38,856 nucleotides of DNA from Rhizobiales bacterium CCH10-E5. Its GTDB lineage: Bacteria > Pseudomonadota > Alphaproteobacteria > Rhizobiales > Beijerinckiaceae. The stretch is taken from NCBI GenBank assembly GCA_001556125.1, contig LSIG01000126.1:1-38856 (forward strand), in the 5' to 3' direction. A program made the translations under genes and the position numbers. Positions 15,825-24,352 of the stretch are shown piece after piece; position 1 is the stretch's first letter, and each line of letters starts with the position of its first letter. Below the pieces are notes generated by a model. That model did no database searches. It was not told the origin of the DNA and worked only from the letters and a program-made list of their open reading frames with translations.

Positions 15825-16793
15825 TCACTTTTCGACGGCAGGCTGCCAGAGCGCCAGAGGCGCGTCAAGCCGCAAACCGAGCGGCTGGTCGGCAGCGCGC
15901 GCCAGCACGGCGGCGAGCGTGTCGAGACCGGCAGCGCGGGCGAGCGCCTCGCTCAGGCTCCACAGCCCCATCGAAGAGGACTCGCTGGTGCGGCGCCAGT
16001 CGCGGACGCGCAGCCCCTTCGCGACGCCCTTGTCCCTTTCGAGCCAGGCGATGGCTTCCGGCTCGCCGCCGATTTCGTCGACGAGCTTGAGTGCCGCTGC
16101 CTGCCGGCCGCTATGGACACGCCCGTCCGACACCACGGCGACCTCGGGATCGGCCAGTTTGCGCCGGTCGCGGACCATGCGTTTGAACCAGTCGTAATTG
16201 TCGTCGACCACGCGCTGGAGCGCGGCGCGCGCCTCGGGCGAAGTCGGCTCGTAACCGCTCGGAGCCGCCTTGAGCGGGCTGGACTTGATGGATTCGACCT
16301 TGACGCCAATCGTGTCGAGCAGCTGCCCGACATTGGGGACCTGGAACAGCACCCCGATCGAACCGACCAGCGAGGTCTGGCGCGCCACGATCCGGTCCGA
16401 GCCGAGCGCGGCGATGTAGCCGCCGGAGGCGGCGAGACCGTCGACCACCGCGACCATCGGCTTCTTCGCGGCCAGCCGCCGCAGGGCCTCGTAGAGGGCT
16501 TCCGACCCGCTGACCGTGCCCCCGGGGCTGTCGATGCGCAGGATCACAGCCGCGGCGCGGCTCTCTTCCAGCGACTTGATCAGCTCGAGCGTGCGGCGGT
16601 CGCCGGAAATGAAGCCCGAGATCGTGACGCGGGCGATGTGTTCCTGCGACAGCGAACCCGGCGTGCGGCCCGTCCAGGCGAGGCCCGCCACGACAGCCGC
16701 ACCGAGCACGCCGACGACCGCGAGAAGGCGCCACAGCGTCACCTTGCGGCGCAGGCTGCGACGGTCGGCGAGCAGATCGGCATCGGACGACAT
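15825..16793 (-). CDS. sppA: Signal peptide peptidase SppA (36-kDa type)
   Basis: An inner-membrane serine protease that degrades cleaved signal peptides. The 322-residue protein has a cytoplasmic basic start, one transmembrane helix at about 22-40, and a periplasmic ClpP-like domain. The nucleophile is S123 in [12 protein letters not shown] and the general base is K175 in [12 protein letters not shown]. The spacing of 52 residues equals that of the Bacillus SppA Ser-Lys dyad. [18 protein letters not shown] and [11 protein letters not shown] are also family signatures. It is the first gene of an sppA-ihfB-lapA-cyclodeaminase run on the minus strand. Confidence 0.94.
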   Translation of the reverse strand: MSSDADLLADRRSLRRKVTLWRLLAVVGVLGAAVVAGLAWTGRTPGSLSQEHIARVTISGFISGDRRTLELIKSLEESRAAAVILRIDSPGGTVSGSEALYEALRRLAAKKPMVAVVDGLAASGGYIAALGSDRIVARQTSLVGSIGVLFQVPNVGQLLDTIGVKVESIKSSPLKAAPSGYEPTSPEARAALQRVVDDNYDWFKRMVRDRRKLADPEVAVVSDGRVHSGRQAAALKLVDEIGGEPEAIAWLERDKGVAKGLRVRDWRRTSESSSMGLWSLSEALARAAGLDTLAAVLARAADQPLGLRLDAPLALWQPAVEK

Positions 16794-16851
16794 CAGGGCA
16801 CTCCTGGCGGGTTTTAGACCGGGACGGCTCGGCTGCCGCGACGCCGCTTTC

Positions 16852-16877
16852 GGCGCCGGGCATCATGCTCCGGCGCC
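16852..16877 (-). terminator. Hairpin between the Hsp70-like gene and sppA
   Basis: GGCGCCGG (16852-16859) and CCGGCGCC (16870-16877) form an 8-bp stem. The inner bases GCAT/ATGC can extend it past a bulge. It lies between the Hsp70-like stop at 16925 and the sppA start at 16793. No T-tract is present, so it may instead be a leader structure of sppA. Confidence 0.35.
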
Positions 16878-16924
16878 CGTGATGTAGCCCCGCCCCCCTG
16901 CCGGGGCAAGGCGACAGCGGCCGT

Positions 16925-18214
16925 TCAGGCCGCGACCGAGGCGCGCGCGCGGTCGAGCGCAAGCAGCGCGAGCCCGCTGGCGACCGAGCGGAAGGCGTCG
17001 CCGACATGGATGCGCTCCCGGCCGAAGCGTCGATCGAACAGCGCCCGCACCGCCGGCACATGCGAGGTCCCGCCGGTCATGAAAACGGCCTCGATCGCCT
17101 CTGCGGCGACACCGGCCTCGACGAGCGCCCGGTCGAGTGCGGCCTCGATGGCCGCGACGTCCTGCGCGATCCAGCTCTCGAAATCGGCTCGCGTGACGCG
17201 ACGCTCGATCGAGATGCCGGTCTGCTCGAAGCGCAGCACCGTATCGTCGGCGCCCGACAGCGCGATCTTCGCCGCGGAGACGGCACGGTAAAGCTCGTAG
17301 CCGAGATCGTACTCGATCACGGTGAGCAGGTCCTCGAGCCGGTCGGGTTCGACCGCATCGCGGATCAGCGCCTTGAGCTCGGCCATGGTCTCGCGGCTCT
17401 TCATCAAGGAGAGCCGGTGCCACTGCGCGAAGGCCGCGTGGTAATGTGCCGGGATCGGCAGGAACTTGCCGAAGGAGCGGTACTGCGTGCCCTTGCCGAG
17501 CCGCGGCGAGATCGCATGTTCGATGATGCGGTAGTCGAAGGTGTCGCCGGCGACGCCGACACCGGCATGCGACAGCGGCGTCGCCTCCAGCCGGCCGGCC
17601 GCGCCGGGCTCGAAGCGCATCACCGAGAAGTCGCTGGTGCCGCCGCCGAAGTCGGCGACGAGCATGGTCTGCGGCCGGGTCAGCTCGCGGGCGTACCAGT
17701 AGGCGGCGCCGAGCGGCTCATAAGCGAAATCGACTTGGCTCATGCCGGCCTCGGCATAGGAGGTCTGCAAGCGGCCCAGCGCGAGGTCCTCGTCCGGGCG
17801 CTCGCCGGCGAAGACCACGGGGCGCCCCGAAACGAGCGGTGTCCCGGAGAGGCCATCGAGCCCGGCGACGAGGTCGGCGAGGAAGACGCCGATCAGGTCC
17901 TCGAGCCGGAACAGCTTGCCGAAGAGTCGCGTCTCCTGGAAGGCGCGGCTGGAGAGATGCGTCTTGAGCGACTGCAGGAAGCGATGTTCGGTGGTCATGC
18001 CCAGCGCCATGTCGAGCGCGTCGGGCCCGCTGACATGGGCGATGCGGGTCGCGGGCGGGCGCCCCTCGCGCCAGAACATCAGCGCCGAGCGATAGGCGTC
18101 GACGGCCCCCTGCTTCGTCGCGAAGGAGCGCGTCACGACGCTCCCGTCGGCGCCGGCGAGCGCGACGACGCTGTTGGTGGTGCCGAAGTCGATGCCGATG
18201 GCGGCGGGGGTCAT
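16925..18214 (-). CDS. Hsp70-family protein without substrate-binding domain (YegD-like)
   Basis: A 429-residue actin-fold ATPase. The three phosphate/adenosine motifs are present: GIDFGTTNSVVALAG at the N terminus, VADFGGGTSDFSVMRF in the middle and VFMTGGTSHVPAVRALF near the end. The protein ends about 35 residues after the last motif, so the peptide-binding beta domain and lid of DnaK are missing, as in E. coli YegD. Its role is not established; it may be a specialised chaperone. The ATG at 18214 starts directly at the ATPase domain and has a GAGGATCGGACC leader. It lies 88 bases downstream of rpsA, but a strong terminator lies in between, so it probably has its own promoter or depends on read-through. 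Confidence 0.88.
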   Translation of the reverse strand: MTPAAIGIDFGTTNSVVALAGADGSVVTRSFATKQGAVDAYRSALMFWREGRPPATRIAHVSGPDALDMALGMTTEHRFLQSLKTHLSSRAFQETRLFGKLFRLEDLIGVFLADLVAGLDGLSGTPLVSGRPVVFAGERPDEDLALGRLQTSYAEAGMSQVDFAYEPLGAAYWYARELTRPQTMLVADFGGGTSDFSVMRFEPGAAGRLEATPLSHAGVGVAGDTFDYRIIEHAISPRLGKGTQYRSFGKFLPIPAHYHAAFAQWHRLSLMKSRETMAELKALIRDAVEPDRLEDLLTVIEYDLGYELYRAVSAAKIALSGADDTVLRFEQTGISIERRVTRADFESWIAQDVAAIEAALDRALVEAGVAAEAIEAVFMTGGTSHVPAVRALFDRRFGRERIHVGDAFRSVASGLALLALDRARASVAA

Positions 18215-18236
18215 GGTCCGATCCTCGATCCGAAAC

Positions 18237-18266
18237 AAAAGCCCGCGCGGATTGCTCCGCGCGGGC
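18237..18266 (-). terminator. Rho-independent terminator of rpsA
   Basis: GCCCGCGCGGA (18241-18251), loop TTGC, TCCGCGCGGGC (18256-18266): a perfect 11-bp GC-rich stem. On the minus strand it is followed directly by TTTTG. It begins 36 bases after the rpsA stop. Confidence 0.88.
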
Positions 18267-18302
18267 CGGTTGGACGATCCGGCTGCCGAAGCAGCCGAAC
18301 GA

Positions 18303-20006
18303 TCACTTCTTCTCGGTCGTCGCCTTCTTGAGGGCGGCGCCCAGGATGTCGCCGAGCGAAGCGCCGGAGTCGGCGGAGCCGTACTGCGCCATCGCCTCCT
18401 TCTCCTCGGCCATCTCCAGAGCCTTGATCGAGACCTGGATCTTGCGAGCCTTCTTGTCGAAGAGGACGACGCGGGCGTCGACCTTCTCGCCGGCGGCGAA
18501 GCGCTCGGGGCGCTGCTCCTGGCGATCGCGGGCGATCTCGGCGCGCTTGATGAAGGTGGTCATGTCGGTGCCGGCGATCTTGACGTCGAGACCGCCTTCC
18601 TTGACCTCGATCACCTCACAGGTGACGACCTGACCCTTCTTGAACTCGCCGGCATCCACGAAGGGATCGCCGCCGAGCTGCTTCAGGCCGAGCGAGATGC
18701 GCTCCTTCTCGACGTCCACATCGAGAACGACAGCCTGCAGCATGTCGCCCTTCTTGTATTCCTCGATGACCTGCTCGCCCGGACGGTTCCAGTCGAGATC
18801 GGAGAGGTGGATCATGCCGTCGATGTCGCCTTCGAGACCCAGGAACAGGCCGAACTCGGTCTTGTTCTTGACCTCGCCCTCGACCACCGAACCGCTCGGA
18901 TGCTGCTCGGCGAAAACCTCCCACGGGTTGCGCAGGGTCTGCTTGAGGCCGAGCGAGATGCGGCGCTTGACCTGATCGACCTCGAGGATCGCGACGTCGA
19001 CTTCCTGCGAGGTCGAGACGATCTTGCCGGGGTGGACGTTCTTCTTGGTCCAGGACATCTCGGAGACGTGGATGAGGCCTTCGATGCCCGGCTCCACTTC
19101 GACGAAGGCGCCGTAGTCCGTGATGTTGGTGACGCGGCCCTTGAGGCGCGCACCGACCGGGTAACGCGCCGCGATGCCATCCCACGGGTCGGCGAGCAGC
19201 TGCTTGATGCCGAGCGAGATGCGGTGCGTGTCCTGGTTGATCTTGATGATCTTGACCTTGACCGTCTGGCCGATGGTCACGACCTCGGACGGATGGTTGA
19301 CGCGACGCCAGGCCATGTCGGTGACATGGAGCAGGCCGTCGATGCCGCCCAGATCCACGAAGGCACCGTATTCGGTGATGTTCTTGACGACGCCGTCGAT
19401 GACCTGGCCCTCTTCGAGCGAGGCGACCAGCTCGGAACGAGCCTCGGCGCGGGTCTCTTCGAGGACGGTGCGGCGCGACACGACGATGTTGCCGCGGCGG
19501 CGATCCATCTTGAGGATCTCGAAGGGCTGCGGCTGGCCCATCAGCGGGCCGACGTCGCGGATCGGACGGATGTCGACCTGCGAGCGCGGCAGGAAGGCCA
19601 CGGCGCCGTCGAGATCGACGGTGTAGCCGCCCTTGACGGTGTTGAAGATGACGCCCGAAACCTTCTCGCGGGCCTCGAAGGCCTTCTCGAGCTTGACCCA
19701 GCTCTCCTCGCGGCGCGCCTTGTCGCGCGAGATGACGGCCTCGCCGAGCGCGTTCTCGATCCGGTCCAGATAGACCTCGACCTCGTCGCCGACCTTGATG
19801 TCCTGGTCACGGCCGGGACCGTTGAATTCCTTGAGCGCGACGCGCCCTTCCGTCTTCAGGCCGACGTCGATGATCGCCATATCCTTCTCGATGGCGACGA
19901 CCTTGCCCTTGATGACGGAACCTTCGAGGGCCTCGTTACGGTTGAACGATTCCTCGAGAAGGGCGGCGAAATCCTCGCGGCCCGAAAAGCTTTCTACGGC
20001 TGACAT
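18303..20006 (-). CDS. rpsA: 30S ribosomal protein S1
   Basis: S1 binds mRNA and delivers it to the 30S ribosome for translation initiation, which matters in an organism with many weak ribosome sites. The 567-residue protein contains six S1 (OB-fold) repeats. The clearest are those with [46 protein letters not shown] and [23 protein letters not shown] (each quoted here only as its family signature, split by repeat). [17 protein letters not shown] boxes end each repeat. The start at 20006 ([13 protein letters not shown]) is the conserved N terminus; the frame is open upstream but that extension has no S1 character. A terminator follows, and a long leader with a candidate promoter at 20248-20275 precedes. 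Confidence 0.97.
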   Translation of the reverse strand: MSAVESFSGREDFAALLEESFNRNEALEGSVIKGKVVAIEKDMAIIDVGLKTEGRVALKEFNGPGRDQDIKVGDEVEVYLDRIENALGEAVISRDKARREESWVKLEKAFEAREKVSGVIFNTVKGGYTVDLDGAVAFLPRSQVDIRPIRDVGPLMGQPQPFEILKMDRRRGNIVVSRRTVLEETRAEARSELVASLEEGQVIDGVVKNITEYGAFVDLGGIDGLLHVTDMAWRRVNHPSEVVTIGQTVKVKIIKINQDTHRISLGIKQLLADPWDGIAARYPVGARLKGRVTNITDYGAFVEVEPGIEGLIHVSEMSWTKKNVHPGKIVSTSQEVDVAILEVDQVKRRISLGLKQTLRNPWEVFAEQHPSGSVVEGEVKNKTEFGLFLGLEGDIDGMIHLSDLDWNRPGEQVIEEYKKGDMLQAVVLDVDVEKERISLGLKQLGGDPFVDAGEFKKGQVVTCEVIEVKEGGLDVKIAGTDMTTFIKRAEIARDRQEQRPERFAAGEKVDARVVLFDKKARKIQVSIKALEMAEEKEAMAQYGSADSGASLGDILGAALKKATTEKK

Positions 20007-20189
20007 GTATGCTCCTGACGCCGGCCGCGTCTCCCGCGGATGTCCGGCAAGCGCCCGTTTGGGTTGGTGTTGCAGGCCGGATGCTCCCGTCGGCGCCTCG
20101 TGCGCGGGCCTGGCGGCGAGCCTCTCGACGGCGCCAAACCGCCGGTTCCGCATCCGCATCCGAACGGTCCGCCCCAAACACGAAACGGG

Positions 20190-20228
20190 AGCCGGCCCGA
20201 AAGGCCGCCCCCGGCTGTGATCGATCAC
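20190..20228 (-). promoter_or_regulatory. Structured segment of the rpsA 5' leader
   Basis: Two dyads lie in the untranslated leader: AGCCGG (20190-20195) with CCGGCT (20211-20216) enclosing GGCC/GGCC, and the perfect 12-bp palindrome GTGATCGATCAC (20217-20228). S1 represses its own mRNA in other bacteria, so these may take part in autoregulation. That role is inference. Confidence 0.35.
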
Positions 20229-20247
20229 GGCCCTTCGGACAGGCGCG

Positions 20248-20275
20248 ATGTAGTGGAAACGGGGCGCGAGGGCAA
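20248..20275 (-). promoter_or_regulatory. Candidate sigma-70-type promoter of rpsA
   Basis: On the minus strand TTGCCC (20270-20275) and CTACAT (20248-20253) are separated by 16 bases. This would give an rpsA leader of about 235 bases. The region 20007-20300 has no gene apart from the edge of vapC. Confidence 0.4.
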
Positions 20276-20300
20276 GGGCGGACGCCGCCAAGAGGGTCCG

Positions 20301-20705
20301 TCAGGCTTCCGCCAGCCAATTCTCGACCGCGAGACCGGGAATGTCGCGGAAGTCGCGCTGGTTGTTGGTGACGAGGGTGGCGCCGAGGCTGATGGCATGC
20401 CCGGCGATCATGCGATCGAAGTCGCGGCCCCGGACCCAACCTTGCACCGACAGTATCGCGCCATACGCCTCGGCCTGAGCCTTGCCGAAAGCCACGATGG
20501 GCAGGTTTGCCAGTAGCTTCTCCAGCCGCGCGCGGCGGCCCAGCGCATCGGGATCGGTCGATCTGAGCCCTCTCTGGAGCTCGGCGACGCTCAGAGCCGA
20601 CACCAGCACGGCGCCCTCGTGCTCCATCATTTTCCTCAAAACGGACCTCACGCCGTCGCGGGCATCGATAACGACGTTGGTGTCGAGGAGAAAGGCCACG
20701 CTCAA
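20301..20705 (-). CDS. vapC: PIN-domain ribonuclease toxin, VapC family
   Basis: A 134-residue PIN-domain RNase. The acidic metal-binding residues are visible: D8 in FLLDTNVVID, the glutamate of SVAELQRGL, the aspartates of GRDFDRMIAGHA, and the TNNQRDF tail motif. VapC toxins cut tRNA or rRNA when free of antitoxin. The start overlaps the vapB stop by four bases, the standard arrangement for co-translation. The pair lies immediately upstream of the rpsA promoter region, where related genomes often carry cmk, so it may be an insertion into a conserved neighbourhood. The toxin frame is intact with no sign of decay. Confidence 0.92.
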   Translation of the reverse strand: MSVAFLLDTNVVIDARDGVRSVLRKMMEHEGAVLVSALSVAELQRGLRSTDPDALGRRARLEKLLANLPIVAFGKAQAEAYGAILSVQGWVRGRDFDRMIAGHAISLGATLVTNNQRDFRDIPGLAVENWLAEA

Positions 20706-20935
20706 TATCGCTCCCGCTCGGGAAGCTCGATCCGTTCAAGCGGCCCGGAAGGCGGGAGCGGCGGGGCCGCGAGAAGTTCTTCCAGAACCTGGCGGAGGCC
20801 TTCGCTCTTCGGCAAGATCGTCAACACGTCGCCATGCCGGGTGATCGTCAGTTCCTGACCATCCTCGAACGCCATTTCGGCAGGAATGCGCACAGCCTGG
20901 CTATTGCCGGATTTGAAGGCGCGGGTCGTGGCCAT
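20702..20935 (-). CDS. vapB: AbrB/MazE-type antitoxin, VapB family
   Basis: A 77-residue antitoxin. Residues 1-50 form a SpoVT-AbrB swapped-hairpin DNA-binding domain (TRAFKSGNSQAVRIPAEMAF, then LTITRHGDVLTILP). The C-terminal part is proline-rich and ends in a charged tail (IELPERERY) that would wrap the toxin. The ATG at 20935 has CAGGAGGAAG upstream. It overlaps vapC by four bases. VapB proteins of this kind repress their own promoter together with VapC. Candidate elements lie in the 84-base divergent region before the sulfite-oxidase-like gene. Confidence 0.92.
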   Translation of the reverse strand: MATTRAFKSGNSQAVRIPAEMAFEDGQELTITRHGDVLTILPKSEGLRQVLEELLAAPPLPPSGPLERIELPERERY

Positions 20936-20972
20936 CGGCTTCCTCCTGCAAGAAGATCATGCTCTGATTGAA

Positions 20973-21014
20973 GATGTGGCCAGCACGCTCCGCCATGTCA
21001 ATCCTCGTATATAC
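20973..21014 (-). promoter_or_regulatory. Candidate vapBC promoter with adjacent GTATATAC palindrome
   Basis: On the minus strand TTGACA (20996-21001) is followed after 17 bases by CACATC (20973-20978), a weak -10. Just upstream is the perfect 8-bp palindrome GTATATAC (21007-21014), the sort of short dyad bound by AbrB-type VapB proteins. The same palindrome provides a TATATA box for the divergent gene at 21020. Confidence 0.4.
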
Positions 21015-21019
21015 ATCAG

Positions 21020-21691
21020 ATGGCCATGCCCGACGATCCCGAAACGCCCCCGGCAACGAAGCTGACCCGGACCAAGCAGGCCTGGGCGCAGGCGGGCAAG
21101 TTCATCACCGGCCGCGTCGCGCGGCCTGAAAACGAGCGGTTGCCGCCCGGCCAGCATCTGGTGAAGGACTGGCCCGTGCTCGATCTCGGCCTGCAGCCCG
21201 CGATCGCCCTTTCCAGCTGGACGCTCGACATCGACGGGCTGGTCGACCACTCCCTGCACTGGCGCTGGGATGATCTCATGGCTCAACCGCAGGCGACGGA
21301 GGTCTCCGACATCCACTGCGTCACGACCTGGTCGCGCTACGACAACCGCTGGGACGGGGTTGCGACGCGCACCGTCCTCGATCTCGCGCACCCCAGGCCC
21401 GAGGCCGGCTTCGTCGTGCTGCACAGCTATGACGGCTACACCACCAATCTGACGCTGGCCGATTTTGCCAGCGAGGACGCCATCCTCGCCCATTCCTGGG
21501 AGGGCAAACCGATCTCCGCCGAGCATGGCGGGCCGCTTCGCCTCGTGCTTCCGAAGCTCTACTTCTGGAAGAGCGCCAAATGGCTGAAGCGGATCGAGTT
21601 CACGGCCGAGAATCGCCCCGGCTTCTGGGAGGTGCGCGGCTATCACGATCGTGGCGATCCGTGGACCGAGCAGCGCTATAGCGACGACTGA
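21020..21691 (+). CDS. Sulfite-oxidase-like molybdopterin oxidoreductase (cytoplasmic, YuiH-like)
   Basis: A 223-residue protein consisting of the molybdopterin-binding sulfite oxidase fold alone. C100 in VSDIHCVTTWSRYDNRW is the expected molybdenum ligand. WTLDIDGLVDH, GYTTNLTLADF and GGPLRLVLPKLYFWKSAKWL are other family segments. It has no signal peptide, heme domain or dimerisation domain, so it differs from periplasmic MsrP and from true sulfite oxidases. Substrate and electron acceptor are unknown. The ATG at 21020 has no ribosome site. A TATATA box ends six bases before it, suggesting a leaderless mRNA. A second ATG at 21026 is possible. It converges with the chemoreceptor gene at 21713. 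Confidence 0.85.
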   Translation: MAMPDDPETPPATKLTRTKQAWAQAGKFITGRVARPENERLPPGQHLVKDWPVLDLGLQPAIALSSWTLDIDGLVDHSLHWRWDDLMAQPQATEVSDIHCVTTWSRYDNRWDGVATRTVLDLAHPRPEAGFVVLHSYDGYTTNLTLADFASEDAILAHSWEGKPISAEHGGPLRLVLPKLYFWKSAKWLKRIEFTAENRPGFWEVRGYHDRGDPWTEQRYSDD

Positions 21692-21701
21692 GGCATCGTC
21701 G
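21682..21701 (+). terminator. Weak hairpin over the stop of the sulfite-oxidase-like gene
   Basis: CGACGA (21682-21687) and TCGTCG (21696-21701) with an 8-base loop that contains the TGA stop. It lies before the convergent chemoreceptor stop at 21713. There is no T-tract. Confidence 0.3.
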
Positions 21702-21712
21702 ACCGGAGTGCG

Positions 21713-23551
21713 TCAGAACTCCGACCAGCCCGTCTCTGCGGCACGGCGCGTGGTCGCAGCAGCAGCGGGCAGCCTTGGGGGCGCGGCCCGGGTCGCAGCA
21801 GCCCGCACAGGCGCCATGTGAGGAGCCATCTCGCGCAGTTCGGCGCGAATGCTCGCGTCGAGGGTGCGGGTGGGCGCACCACCGATCGAAAAGCGCTCGA
21901 CCATCCTGCGCAGCTCGTCGGTTGCCTGTTGCAGCTCGCGTGCGACGCCGGCGCTCTGCTCGGCCATGGAGGAATTGCGCTGGGTCATGTCGTCCATCTG
22001 GGCGACCACCTTTGCGACTTCCCCGATGCCATTGGCCTGCTCGGTCGAGGCGCTGGAGATATCGGCCAATGCCGCGGCGACACTGGTCGAGGACTCGACG
22101 ATTTCGGCCAGCGCCGCGCCGGCATCCTTGACCAGGCGCACACCGGTGGCGACCTGCTGCGTCGAGTTCGAGATCAGAGCCTTGATGTCGTTGGCGGCGT
22201 CGCTAGAGCGTTGCGCCAAGGCCCGCACCTCGGAGGCGACCACCGCGAAGCCCTTGCCGGCATCGCCCGCCCGGGCCGCCTCGACCGCCGCATTGAGCGC
22301 GAGCAGGTTGGTCTGGAATGCGATATTGTCGATGACCGTGATGATCTCGGCGATGTCGCCCGAGGCTTTCTCGATGCGCTCCATCGCGCCAACCGCCTCG
22401 CCGACGATGCCACCGCCGCGATTGGCGATGCCGTTGGCCGCTTCGCCGAGGCTGGTGGCCTCGCGGGCGCGACCGGCGCTACGCTTGACCGAGGCCGAGA
22501 GCGCGTCGGTCGTCGCCGCTGCTTCCTGGAGGCAGTCGGCCTGGGCCTCGGCCTGCTGCGCGAGTTCGCGGCTCCCATGGCCGATCCGGTCCGCCCCGAC
22601 GATGATGTCCTGAGAAATGGTCGTGACGGTCGCGATGATCTGGGCAACCGCATCCACCAGTTCGTTTACGCCCCCGCAGAGTTCGGCGATCTCGCCCGTC
22701 ATGCCCGCTAGCGAAATCCGGCGCGTCAGATTTCCCGCCATGGCAGCCTGAACCAAGCCACGCGTATCGGCCACGGCGGCACGCAGGGCCAGTTGAACCT
22801 GCTTGTTGGCTGTGATGTCGGTCGCGAATTTCACGATCTTGCAGGGCTGGCCCATGGCATCGAAGATCGGGTTGTACGTCGCCTGGAGCCAGATCTCCCG
22901 GCCGCCCCGGCCGAGCCGGCGATACTGCCCTTCGTCAAATTCGCCGCGTCCTAGCTTCTCCCAGAAGCAGCGATAGGCCTCGCTGCCCTGCTCGGCAGGA
23001 TCGACGAAGAGGCGGTGATGCTTGCCTTTGATCTCGGCCAGGCTGTAGCCGACAGCCGAGAGGAAGTTGTCGTTCGCATCGAGAATATGGCCGGACAGGT
23101 CGAATTCGATCACGGCCTGCGACTTGCGGATGGCGGCGATCTGGCCTTCGAGATTGGCCATCGCCTCGCGCCGCGCGGTGATGTCGCTGGCGAATTTGAC
23201 GACCTTCACCGGCTTTCCACTGCCGTCTAGGATTGGCGTGTAGTTCGCCAGCAGCCAGATCCGGCGCCCCCCCTTCGCGATGCGCAGGCACGGGATCTCG
23301 ATGCACTCGCCTCGATTCAGCCGGTCCCAGAAGGCCGCGTAATCTCTCGATTCCCGCTCGACCTCGTCGACGAACATGCGGTGATGCTGACCGACCACCT
23401 CGTCCCTGGAGTAGCCCACGGCCTTCAGGAAGTTCTCGTTGGCGTCCAGAATCGTACCGTCGAGCCGGAACTCGATCACGGCTTGCGAGCGCCGAATGGC
23501 GGCCCATTCACCTGCCTGGGTCCCGGTGCGGCGAAAAAAGGGGATTGTCAT
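21713..23551 (-). CDS. Soluble methyl-accepting chemotaxis protein with two PAS domains
   Basis: A 612-residue chemoreceptor without membrane helices. Two PAS domains lie at about 16-130 and 138-252; both have a helix like [20 protein letters not shown], a core like GHHR-MFVD, and a C-terminal VKFA(S/T)DIT motif. The pattern resembles heme- or FAD-binding PAS of Aer2/BdlA-like receptors, but the ligand is not certain. A HAMP-like stretch ([20 protein letters not shown]) follows. The signalling hairpin tip contains [20 protein letters not shown] and [18 protein letters not shown]. An Ala/Pro-rich linker ends in GWSEF, resembling the CheR/CheB-binding pentapeptide. The ATG at 23551 is preferred over GTG 23563. 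It is a lone gene with a CtrA-like site about 65 bases upstream. Confidence 0.92.
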   Translation of the reverse strand: MTIPFFRRTGTQAGEWAAIRRSQAVIEFRLDGTILDANENFLKAVGYSRDEVVGQHHRMFVDEVERESRDYAAFWDRLNRGECIEIPCLRIAKGGRRIWLLANYTPILDGSGKPVKVVKFASDITARREAMANLEGQIAAIRKSQAVIEFDLSGHILDANDNFLSAVGYSLAEIKGKHHRLFVDPAEQGSEAYRCFWEKLGRGEFDEGQYRRLGRGGREIWLQATYNPIFDAMGQPCKIVKFATDITANKQVQLALRAAVADTRGLVQAAMAGNLTRRISLAGMTGEIAELCGGVNELVDAVAQIIATVTTISQDIIVGADRIGHGSRELAQQAEAQADCLQEAAATTDALSASVKRSAGRAREATSLGEAANGIANRGGGIVGEAVGAMERIEKASGDIAEIITVIDNIAFQTNLLALNAAVEAARAGDAGKGFAVVASEVRALAQRSSDAANDIKALISNSTQQVATGVRLVKDAGAALAEIVESSTSVAAALADISSASTEQANGIGEVAKVVAQMDDMTQRNSSMAEQSAGVARELQQATDELRRMVERFSIGGAPTRTLDASIRAELREMAPHMAPVRAAATRAAPPRLPAAAATTRRAAETGWSEF

Positions 23552-23615
23552 GGCTTGGATCACGCAGAAGGTAAGACGAGTTGACAGCCTTCCTGTCAGC
23601 TTGACGCAACGACAG

Positions 23616-23630
23616 TTAAGAAGCCTTTAC
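23616..23630. promoter_or_regulatory. CtrA-like site upstream of the soluble chemoreceptor gene
   Basis: TTAA (23616-23619), seven bases, TTAC (23627-23630): seven of eight positions of the CtrA consensus TTAA-N7-TTAA. It lies in the 197-base divergent gap between the chemoreceptor and lemA, about 65 bases from the receptor start. Confidence 0.35.
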
Positions 23631-23760
23631 AATCCACATCAGGGTTCTGGATTTTTATCCGCCGCATGGTCGTCAGCGTGCGGTTCCCGTCTGGCCGCTT
23701 TCCCGCCAGCCGCCTTCGTGTCACGCTGCGGCGGTCTCGCCTGCGCTTGAGGAGCACGCC

Positions 23761-24318
23761 ATGGGCTGGGTTGTCTTAGGGCTGATCGCCGCGATCGCCG
23801 TCTACCTGATCATGACCTATAACGGCCTCGTGGCGATGCGGCAGCGCGTCAACCAGGCTTTCGCCGACATCGATGTGCAGCTGAAACAGCGCCACGACCT
23901 GATCCCCAATCTCGTCGAGACGGTGAAGGGCTACGCCACTCACGAGAAGACGACGCTCGATGCGGTGATTTCCGCGCGCAACGCCGCGCAGGGCGCGACG
24001 AGCGTCCATGACAAGGCGGCGGCCGAGCAGCAATTGTCCGGCGCGGTCGGGCGGCTGCTGGCGCTGGGCGAGGCCTATCCCGATCTCAAGGCGAGCGCGA
24101 ACTTCCAGCAACTCCAGGTCGATCTCGGCAATGTCGAGGACAAGCTCGCCGCGGCGCGGCGCTTCTTCAACAACGCCGTCAGCGAGTTTAACGCCGCGAT
24201 CCAGGCCTTCCCGGCCGTGCTGTTCGCGCCGCAGATGGGGTTCAGCCAGCGCGAATTCTTCGATGTCGGCGAAACCACGCGCGCTCAGATCGAGGTGGCG
24301 CCGAGCGTGAAGTTCTGA
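23761..24318 (+). CDS. lemA: LemA family protein
   Basis: A 185-residue protein with one N-terminal membrane helix (about 3-19) followed by a mostly helical domain. Family signatures: YNGLVAMRQRVNQAFADIDVQLKQRHDLIPNLVETVKGYATHE, of which the central VQLKQRHDLIPNLV is diagnostic, and RRFFNNAVSEFNAAIQAFP near the C terminus. The function of bacterial LemA is poorly understood. It is very often encoded beside a membrane M48 metalloprotease, as here, 34 bases downstream. The topology predicts a short periplasmic N terminus and a large soluble domain. Confidence 0.93.
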   Translation: MGWVVLGLIAAIAVYLIMTYNGLVAMRQRVNQAFADIDVQLKQRHDLIPNLVETVKGYATHEKTTLDAVISARNAAQGATSVHDKAAAEQQLSGAVGRLLALGEAYPDLKASANFQQLQVDLGNVEDKLAAARRFFNNAVSEFNAAIQAFPAVLFAPQMGFSQREFFDVGETTRAQIEVAPSVKF

Positions 24319-24352
24319 AGCGGCGCCGCAGGCGGCGAACGGGGCGGCTGCG

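Noticed and set aside
18174..20003. A 609-codon open frame on the plus strand opposite rpsA
   Set aside because: It is a shadow frame produced by the codon bias of a GC-rich gene. Its product is a repetitive Asp/Leu/Val-rich sequence that mirrors S1 repeats.
20007..20291. N-terminal extension of rpsA to 20291
   Set aside because: The added 95 residues are Arg/Pro/Ala-rich and not S1-like. [13 protein letters not shown] at 20006 is a normal S1 start.
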